Source: Gordius sp. MW1 (lineage: Eukaryota; Nematomorpha; Gordioida; Gordea; Gordiidae). Taken from it: DNA of 64,000 nucleotides. The stretch spans positions 8,206,413 to 8,270,412 of the forward strand of contig OZ038533.1 in assembly GCA_964036665.1 (NCBI GenBank), written 5' to 3'. This document shows, piece after piece, positions 47,154 to 57,400 of this stretch. Position numbers and translations under genes: made by a program. Below the pieces are notes generated by a model. The model did no database searches, was not told where the DNA came from, and saw nothing but the letters and a program-made list of their open reading frames with translations. The first letter of the stretch is position 1. Every line of letters starts with the position of its first letter.

Positions 47154-48478
47154 GTAATTAAAAAAATTAATATATTTAAACAGTAGTAGAGAGGCAATAA
47201 CTATGTGTTATAACCATTACGCTGCCCATTAAACAAGAATAATTGGTAGGTGGAGCAATATTTTTGTCAAAACCAAAATCGCCACCCAAACTCATCATGG
47301 ATTATTATCAAACAAATTAATAACTTGCATTTAATTTATATTTTCAATATTATTGAATTTAAAAATTATATAACATTTATTATTTTTGTGATATTCGACG
47401 GCGTTGCATGTAATTTTGATAATTCCTGGAAGGAATAAAATTATACAAGTTAATGAAAATAATAAAAATATTTAATTAATGTAATACAGTTTATGAATGA
47501 AGGTTTTTTAAATAAGACCTGATTTTAGCCGTCAACTTATTATTTAACATTTCGTTATTATTTGACACATGAGAGTAGTATTCATATAAGAAACATATCG
47601 GATTCAGTTGCAATTGACCAAAGAGCAAATAAATGTCTACGAAAATGCATTTGTCGATTAAAATGTGTGCATCTAATCCTAACCCAAACCTAAAACCCCG
47701 ACCTAAAACACTAACCCTAACGTTTTCGTCTCTGTAAACCCCTCTCAAGGAGCATTTTCGTTAAATATTCTTAGATATTTGGTCAGTTAAACTTTGGTCG
47801 AATGCACCGATACGACATTGTGCCAAACAGAAATAGACGAATCCGTTTTAAAAATTGTTTAGAAGAAATTAGACATAAAACTGTTTTTGGTTTGTTAAGT
47901 GGTTTTATAAAGCATACTTAAGGGCGGCTATTCCATGAAAATCAAAACGTTTACGACCGTCCATCTCAGATATGAATAATTTTTGATGAGGATGTAGGCC
48001 TCATGTATTAGAGTAATTTCGGAAAATTTTAGCCATTTTGGGCCAATACTTTTTAAGTTATGGACGTTTATAGGGCCAAAATCACGCTCGGGACCGTTTT
48101 AAAGATTTTACTATTTTTGTCATATTTTTGAAAGGCGCTATTCAATCAAATTTTGGTGCAATTTGTTCCTAAAAAAATTCTCTATCGAAATAAATTAACA
48201 AAAACCCCCAAACTTTTGCGGTTAATTTTTTGTTGTCAAATTAGTGAAAAATCATAAAAACCTATTTGTCAAATATGAAATCACCAATTTCACAATGTGC
48301 ACTTCTTTATTGCCCCTTTATCATATTTCAATCATAAAAAGTTTGGGACTGGCTACGAGATGGTCAAGAATTCGAAAAATTACATTTCCACTTAAAATAT
48401 TTATAGATGGCGGCATAATCAATTATCACAAGAACTCAAATGTGAAATTTATTAAAATACATGGTAAATAAATAAAAA
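47154..48478. other. Region after SFT2 exon 5
   Basis: The last SFT2 exon should lie in this region or beyond, but none is recognisable. A degenerate telomere-like stretch (ACCTAAAACACTAACCCTAAC) occurs near 47700. A moderately GC-rich block at 47935-48240 looks like a dispersed repeat of unknown family. Confidence 0.4.
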
Positions 48479-50745
48479 CTCGGGCCTTCGGCCCTCGTGG
48501 GAAGGGGAGTAGGGGAAGGGGGGGCGACTCATCTATACTCCGTATAAACGTAGCATATTTTCTATGCAATTTATGGGCGAGAAAGGTAGGGAGGGGCGAG
48601 AATGCCTATAGGGGGGTATTAAATGCAAAATAATTAGTTATAGACCCTTGTAGGGGAGGGCATAGGGTAATTATCAATGTTAACCAATTTAAAAACGAAA
48701 AAAAATTTCGATTTATTTGGCCAATGGTCATTTTTTCCATTGGTCAGTAGCCTGCGGACGATCATAAAGTCATATTATCAATGATATTAACAAGAACAAA
48801 ATATTAATTTAATTTAAAAAAAAATAAAAATTTTGCCCTCTCCCGAGCTTGAACCCGGGATATCCAGGTCACCTGTTTACAAGCCGTGCGCTATAACACG
48901 TCACACCATGCTGGTATTAAAATAGTAGAAGTTATTATGTTATTTATATAGATAATGAAATAATAAAGTTCTGTTTTATGTTTAGAAAATCAATATATTT
49001 CATCGGTCAGTAGCCAGCGGACGGTCAAAAAGTCAAATTATCAATGGTATTAACAAGAACATAATATTAATTTAATTTTAAAGAAAAAAAATTAAAATAA
49101 ATTTTTTTTTAAATATTATTAAAAAAAAAAAAAATTCCTTTTTGTTTTAAAAAAGGGCTAAATTCTGAAACTACCAGCCCGATTCGCTCGAAACTTCACC
49201 CGTAGGTGCCCAGGGCGGCCAGGGGTAAAATAGCCTTTTCAGATTCCTAAAATACCTTTTCGTTTTAAAAATATCGGACATTTCCCGGCCACACGTGCGG
49301 TGTAATATAACACGTAGAAAATTTTACTAATTATATAAACTTACGCGCGCCATCTAATAAAGTACAATTCGTGTTTTAATAGTTTAATAGTAGATTGAAT
49401 TTAATTAGAAAGAACGGGCTATGATTATACCTTTGAAGGAGGTTTCGAATTTTGTGTTAGTTTCTATCAATATATTGTATCGTAAATTAGAATCGAATAC
49501 CTATATTTTTTTAACTATTACTTTTAGGTTTTCTATGAAATCACAATCTAATTAAATGAAATATATTAACCCAATAAAAAATATATATGCATTTATAAGG
49601 TTAAAAATATATATTACATAGTTGGCTGTCTGTTAGACCATCTATAATAAATTTTTAGGTTATATATAATAAAATTTGGCCAATGGTCATTTTTTTTCAT
49701 TGGTCAGTACCAACAGATACTCTATAAGTCAATGATAGCCAAAAAAAACGGAAAAAAAATTTTTGATGCTCACTTTGGCCAATGGTCATTTTTTTCCATT
49801 GGTCAGCAGCCAGCGGACGGCCAAAAATTCATATTATCAATGGTATTAACAGGAACAATCATAAGAGTAAAAAAAAACGGAAAAAAAAATTTCGATTCAC
49901 ATTTTGGCCAATGGTCATATTTTTCCATTGGTCAGCAGCCAGGACACGGTAAAAGTGGATATAAATTCATAATAGTCAAAAAAAACTAAAAAAAAATTTC
50001 GTTTGGCCAATGGTCATTTTTTTCCATTGGTCAGCAGCCAGGACACGGTAAAAGTGGATATAAATTCCTAATAGTCAAAAAAAAACAAAAAAAAAATTTT
50101 CGAATCACATTTTGGCCAATGGTCATTTTTTTCCATTGGTCAGCAGCCAACGGACGGCCAAAAAGTCACAATAGCAATGGTAGTAACAGGAACAATCATA
50201 ATAGTCAAAAAAAACGAAAAAAATAATTTCGATACACGTTTTGGCCAATGGTCATTTTTTTCTATTGGTCAGCAGCCAGCGGACGGCCAAAAAGTCTTAT
50301 TATCAATGGTAGTAACAAGAACAATCATAAGAGTCAAAAAAAACTCCGGGATTCGAACCCACAAACTAGTCAAATGAATTAAAATTAAAAGTAAACAGCG
50401 TGAGAAGACATTGGATGCGTGACAAGACATTCGGTGCAAGACACCGAAGAGCGTGACAATATATAGATAATGAAACATAGACCCTTGTGGGGAGGTCATA
50501 GGGTAATTATCAATGTTAACCAATTCAAAAAGGAAAAAAAAATTCGATTTATACTTTGGCCAATGGTCATTTTTTTCATTGGTCAGTAGCCAGCATATGG
50601 TCAAAAATTCATATTATCAATGATATTAACAAGAACAAAATATTAATTTAACTTAAATAACACAAAGCTGGCGCCAATAACTTGGTGGACGGACGACGGA
50701 CATCAACGGACAACCAAAAACGAGCCCATAAATTGCATAGCAATT
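48479..50745 (-). mobile_element. Helentron-like composite element, copy H8 (long subfamily)
   Basis: Minus-strand copy of 2.27 kb lying between the convergent SFT2 and GMPPB genes. The 3' hairpin starts at 48479 and the inverted 5'-end copy is at about 48565-48585. The tRNA-like module is at 48832-48912, and the non-minisatellite segment (49140-49670) is shared with H6. Minisatellite units follow (49678-50350). A stretch at 50395-50460 carries GTGACAAGACATTC-like short repeats absent from the other copies. The 5' palindrome ends at 50745. Confidence 0.7.
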
Positions 50746-51481
50746 AATATTGGAATAAAAATAAACATAATATCTATCTGCGCGATGGGCAAGTAACCGA
50801 GTTTTAAAATTAATTTAATTTTAATTAAATTAAAAAATGGTCACAACTGGCAAGCAATAATTTTTTAAATACCTTTCATCCCGCAAATTTTTTATAAATT
50901 TTGGATGGATTATCAATACAACAATGAATATTTGAGCAATTTTGCCATCATGTTAGTATTTATTTTTACCTCACATTTATTTTAGCCTACCCCTATATCA
51001 CTTAAGTTAAAATTCAAGATTTTCAAACTCGGATAATTGCCCATTGCGCAGAAAAAAAGATCAAAATTTAAGTTTATTTTTATTCCAATATTATTTATTC
51101 ACCATGTACAAGCTCTATTTTTTATTTTATTAAGTCATAATCTTAAATTTTTTGAATCATCAAATTGGTAAATAAGGATAGCCAAAATATATCAAATTTA
51201 TTATTTTCGAAATATCTTTTTAAAAATGAGATATACAATTTCCCAATAGAGTATTAACATTTTTCAAAAATCATTTATTCATGCTATATATAAATATAAT
51301 ATACTTATAAATTTTTGTAAAATGCATCCTATTGGTAATTGTGCCCTTACTCCATTTGATCAAATTAATTAATTTATAAAGAGGCGTAAAAAATAATGGA
51401 GCCGAAAATAGGTAATTTTTCTGGCTCTGACCCACCACCAGTCAGATCTTAAAATGATAGTCTTTAAATACGCTGATATCT
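50746..51481. other. AT-rich DNA 3' of GMPPB
   Basis: Nothing recognisable apart from AT-rich sequence. It should include the GMPPB 3' untranslated region. Confidence 0.4.
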
Positions 51482-54400
51482 CTATAACACAATTTGAGGT
51501 TCTCTGATCGAACTACTTATTGATTTGTGAGGTAATATTTTGCCGCCGTTCACGTAAATTTCATCCTTTACTTCAACATTTTCACCGAGCACCGTCACAT
51601 TTTCCATTCTCACCTTGTAATTAATGGATATAATTTTAAGGTACAGAAAGTTTTTATAAAGCCAAAATCTAATTGATAATCACCCATTTTCCGACATCTG
51701 AATTCCATCCTAAAATGCAATGATCAAGCCAAGAATTATCGTCAATTTTGGAACCGGGCATCAAAATTGTATTTCTCAATCTTACACCATCCTTGACCAC
51801 GCAATTAGGTCCGATAACGACATTAGGTCCGAGGCAGCAGTTTTTGCCAATTTTAGCGGTTTTATCCTAGTTGTGGGTCATATAAAGAGTTTACTTATTT
51901 TTATGTTATTCGCTTAAGAAGAAAATGGTGATCATAGTAATAATTTTATCTTACAATCACGACTGGGCTTATAATGCCGCTCCCATTTCGTAACGATCCA
52001 ATATCGTGGTGTTCAAGGAAATTAAGGTATAAGCACATTCCAGTCAAAAAATCTTTAGGCTGTCCGATATCCATCCAAAAGCCTGAAAATATGTTGAAAT
52101 TTTAAAATCGATTATTTTAATCCGTATTAGCAGTAATTAACGATTGGCATATAACACTGGTCTACAATAAAATTACGAGAAGAGATTTTTTATAGTTTAA
52201 CTAGCAATAGTATATTATCTTTGTAATTTTGGCGCCAAAAATAATGAAAGTATTTATTTTGCCTTTAATGACTATATAATGATGGTCGCCTAACTCTATT
52301 TTTCATTTAAATTGTATTATAGGTAGTATTAAACGTTTGTTTCAAATCTCAAACTGGGGAAGGGGGGGGGGGGGTTTGACAATAAAATAAAATTTTGGCC
52401 ATTTCGCGAGGAGGCATTAACCCGAAGGCAACTTTATAAGTATAAAACATATTAAATTAATAAGCTGGCATCGAGCCATGGATTAAGATTGTATTATTAC
52501 AATTTCCATGGTGATTTTCTGTTTGATGTAAAAAAATTCTTTGGGATCGTGTGTGATGGAGGTTATAAATTTTGATGTTTTTAAGGAATTGGCTACCCTC
52601 GGGACCTATATTACCGAGGGTCGTGGCTACTCCTGGTAAAAAAATAATATTGCTGAGGTATTTGTATTTTTCCACTTTCTTTCTCTCAGTAGAAGAGATG
52701 AGGTCGGGAGAGGCCTTAGATTTGGCAAATATATCCACCACTGCAGTGAAGTCCCAGCAGGCGTTTAGGCCACGGGCCCACGGGATGATTGTTACACCGT
52801 CGGGTCGTTTACCGTCAGTGGAGCTTAGGCCAGTGGGTTCCATTGAATTGGGAAACCCGGCTTTCTTCAAAAATTGTCCGATTATTTTATTTAATGTGGC
52901 ATGACGGGGTTCCCACCCCTTGCTGTATTGGCAGTGTAGAGGATGGTGACCGTTTGCTAGAACGGGTTGGCGACAGAGGGCGCAGTTGGGGACACAATGT
53001 CGCAGCCGAGGCGTAGGCCTACAGCTATTCGAAATTCCTCGCCCGACAAGTGTAACCCTAGGTTTTGGCTTGGTAGGGCCTCGAGCCATTCGTAACCCCC
53101 GGAGGATGCCCAGTTGAAGTGGAGATTTCCTAAAGATAGGCTGTTCGAAGAGAGGTAAGCTACGGAACGTGCTATCAGTGGTAAATCCCATTCCTTTTGG
53201 GTGGTTCCAGTTGGGTGAGTTGCGGAATCAAGTTTGAGGTCTTCCCACACCTGAAAAGCGCTATCGAGGTGCGGGTCTTGGGTGTGAGTAATTTGTTTGA
53301 TTAACTCATCCGTTGATAAAGGGGATGAGATGAACCCTGCTAGTGAAAGTAAATGGGGGGGGGGTGTCGGATGCCTACCACCACTCTTGGAGAGAAGGGT
53401 GGCTTGGAGCTGAAGTAGTTTATTTCATTATTTAGCGAAAAAACGAATAATAATTGTTAGTTTTAAAAGTTGTGCTTATCTAGCTGCGCGAGCCCATTAT
53501 AATTTGAATAATCAGGCGATGATTGAATACCAGCGAGGGGCTATTAAAATAAAAAATAACGTGATGGTTAAGTACAAGCGAGGGGCTATTAAAAAATAAA
53601 TCACCTGATGGTTAAGTACAAGCGAGGGGCTATTAAAATAAAAATCACCTGATGGTTAAGTACAAGCGAGGGGCTATTAAAATAAAAATCACGTGATGGT
53701 TAAGTACAAGCGAGGGGCTATTAAAATAAAAATCACGTGATAGAATTCGCCTAGACGGGGTCAAGGGAAAGTAGAGTGCGAAAGAGGCTCTACAACTATC
53801 CTCGGGGCTCCACTCGGATAGTTGTGGCTAGTGTAGTAGTTTATAGCGCCAATGCACGTGCCTTCCTCTCGATGTGATGTATGGGTTTTCTTTTGATTTT
53901 GTTAGGTCTGGGTCGGAGTTGGCTGGTCCGGCGATGTCGTCGGAGGGACAAACTTTGGGTGGATTTACATTTTCAGTAGCCGTAAGCGGCTGAGTTGAAG
54001 TATCTAAATATGCAGGTTTCAATCGCTCGATCGAAACTGAGTCAGCTTTTCCGTTTTTTTCAATAATAAAATATTTAGCATGTTTCGACTTTACTCTGAA
54101 CGGGCCGTCATATGGTGGCACCAAACTTTTTCGAACGAAATCATTACGGATAAAAACGTATTTACAGTCCTTAAGAAGTGAAGTTGTACTCGCATTTGTC
54201 AATTGAGTCCTGACTTTTTTAAAAGGTAAATGGTAAAAATGTTGTTTTAGGCATTTAATGAATTCGGAGGCGTTATGAGGTGTTCTTGAGTTCGTAAAAA
54301 ATTCGCCGGGAAGTCTAAGTGTAGTGCCATAAACTAATTCGGCTGGAGTGCAACCTAAGTCTTCCTTGATTGTGGTTCGAATGCCAAGCAAAATTAATGG

Positions 54401-57400
54401 TAAGAGCTCATCCCATTTGTTTGTGTCACCTTGTGCCATCAAGGAACTTTTCAACTGTCGATGAAATCTCTCAATCATGCCGTTGGCTTGTGGATGATAG
54501 GCAGTGGTTGTGATGTGATTTACACCAAGGAGTTGCGTGAGATTCCGAAATAATTGGGACTCAAACTGGGGACCTCTATCTGTTGTGAGGCTTGATGGTA
54601 CTCCGAGGTCAGCTATCCAACACTTGATCAGAGCTTTTGCAACCGTTTGGGCTGAGATGTCACGGATCGGCATGGCCACAGGCCATCGTGTGAAACGGTC
54701 AATAATGGTAAGTAAGTGGGTATATCCATTCGACGGTGGTAGTGGACCAACGAGATCGACGTGGATGTGGCTAAATCGAGCGTCAGGTTCAGCAAATGTG
54801 CCTAAAGGGGCTTTTATGTGACGATGAAACTTCGATTTTTGGCAAGCAACGCATGATTTGGCCCATTTCCTTACATCCTTATTGATGGAGGGCCAAACAT
54901 ATCGACGTGAAATCAGCTTAAGTGTTGCACGCGTGCCAAGGTGTGATAAGTTGTGGAAGTTATCAAAAATTACGCGTCTGAGTGAAGTTGGAACAAGTGG
55001 TCGAGGTGAGGTTGTGGACATGTCGCATTGCACGGTCAAATCAGAGCCAGGTATAGGAAGTTGCGTTAATTTTAGGGACTTTAGGTCCTGAAATGCCGAC
55101 TTTTCTTCCATCTGAGCCAAAGCTAACCTTTCTACTAGGGGCCTGTCTTTAAAATCAACGGAATCAATTTCAGACCTTGAGAGGGTGTCAGCGACTACAT
55201 TTGATTTGCCAGCTATATATTGGAGATCGGTAGTATATTGCGAAATATATTCTAACTGTCTAATCTCCCGCGGGGAGTATTTGTCGATAGGTGTACTGAA
55301 AGCATAAGTTAGTGGCTTGTGGTCTGTATAAATAGTGAATTCATGACCTTCTAAAAAATGGCGGTAATGGCGGATTGTTAAATATATTGCTAATAATTCG
55401 CGACCGAATGCACTGTATCGTTGTTGAGTTTTTGTTAGCTTTTGGGAAAAAAGGCCAAAGGCAGCGTATTACCGTTAGATGTTTGATGTAATACGGCTCC
55501 TACAGCTGAGTTGGAGGCGTCGGTGGTGATTGAGAGTTGAGCGTCTTTTTGAAGATGGGAGAGAGGCACGACATTGCTTAAAGCGAGTTTGGCGTTGTTA
55601 AAAGCAGTCGAAGCTTCCGGGGTGCAGGAAATTGTCTTCTTTGAACCGTCGAGCAAATCGGTGAGAGGTTTGAGTAAATCGGCACACATCGGAATAAACC
55701 GTCTATAAAAATTAATCATCCCTAAGAAGCGTCTCAACTGAGTCATCGAAGTAGGCTGTGGGAAATTGAGGATTGCTTCCACCTTGTCCTGAAGGGGTGA
55801 CAAACCTTGAGGGGTGATTTTGTGTCCCAAAAAATTAATTTCGTTTTGACACCATACGCATTTATCCTGACTGATTTTAATACCGAAAGACTTGAGTCTT
55901 TCAAAAACCAGTCTAATATGATTGTGGTGTTCATCAATGGAAGAACTCGCGATGAGTACGTCGTCAAGGTAAACAAAAACAAAATCAAGTTCTCTAAAAA
56001 CTTGGTCCATAAAGCGTTGAAACGTCTGGGCAGCGTTGCGAAGGCCAAATGGCATGCGAAGAAATTCAAAAAGACCGAACGGGGTTGTGATGGCGGTTTT
56101 AGAAATATCCTCGGGGGCCATTGGAATTTGGTGGTATGCCCTGACTAAGTCGATCTTTGAGAATACCGTTTTATTGCAAAGGGTCAGCGCAAAATCATGG
56201 AGGTGGGGAAGGGGATAACAGTCGGGAATTGTACGACTGTTGAGCATGCGATAGTCGCCACAAGGTCTCCAATCTCCCGCGGCCTTCTTGGGTACCATGT
56301 GCAGGGGTGAGGACCAGTCACTGTTAGAGGGACGGATTATACCAAGTTCGAGCATGTGAGTAAACTCGTCTCGGGCAATCTTAAGCTTGTCCGGGAAGAG
56401 TCTCCTTGGTTTTGAGCGAACCGAGGGGCCGTTGGTGTGGATATGGTGTTGAGTGCTATGAGTTACTTGAGCCTTGTAATCAGAAGGGGACACTATGGAG
56501 GCATACTTCTGAAGTAGTGATTTGATGGGGGAGGTGCCAATTATCCCGACTTGTATGTTGATTGACGTAGCGAATGTAGCCTTGCCTGCAGATGTTAATG
56601 TCGTTTGAGTGTCGAAAAGCTGCTTCTTTTTTATATCAACTACTAGATGGTAGTGATTAAGAAAATCGGCTCCGATGATTGGCTGTTTAACGTCTGCTAT
56701 TGTAAAAATCCATCTAAATTCTTTGCGTAGGCCGAGGTCCAAAGTGAAAAGCTTTTGGCCATATGTTTTGATAGGGGTAGAATTGGCGGCCTGAAGTTGC
56801 ACATATGAAGGGGTCAAGGAATGGTCTCGAGAAGGCGGAATAACGGAAATTTCTGCGCCTGTGTCAATGAGAAATCGCTGACCCGTGGATTTGTCGAATA
56901 TGTAAAATAGGCGACTAAGTTTTAGACCAAGTCCAGGCGTCGCCATCCCTGGGTGGTCTACTAGTTTGTCGAGGACTTGTCTTTAAAGCGGTAATGGTAC
57001 CAACAAAGTATATTTGGTTGAATATGCGCGCTAGGGTGGCGAACGGTAGAGGGATTGCGGCGTCTCGAGTTGGAACGATCACGTGGCCTATTGATTGAGA
57101 TTTTTAAATTTTGTACCTCCTGTGTGAGTTTTGCAATCATCTCCCTAAGCCGAGTCGATTCATCTTCCGTGACTACATTTACAATTGGAAATGTGGAGTT
57201 GTGGTAGGTCTCTACAATTTTGTCCGCAGTTTCGGCCAATTTGGAGAGGGACTGCTCGTCAGAAACAATTGCCAAAATGCCGGTCATGTTTTTTGGAAGT
57301 TTTTCTAACCAAAGTTCTTTAAGAACTCGTTCATCCATGGAATTCGTTCCCAGAAGATTTTTCATGAAACGCAGAAGCTGGGATGGGGTGCGATCTCCTA

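Noticed and set aside
49732-50377. Open frames reading FGQWSFFSIGQQPADGQ-like repeats
   Set aside because: These peptides come from translating the 107 bp minisatellite and recur in other copies in several frames; no start or codon bias supports a gene.
53505-53745. CRISPR-like array (regular 44 bp repeats)
   Set aside because: Units abut without unique spacers, occur in both LTRs of a Gypsy element, and the genome is eukaryotic.
54537-54821. Plus-strand frames opposite the Gypsy polyprotein (also at 55807-56148 and 57220-57486)
   Set aside because: They are antisense shadows of integrase, RT and gag, whose motifs are clear on the minus strand.
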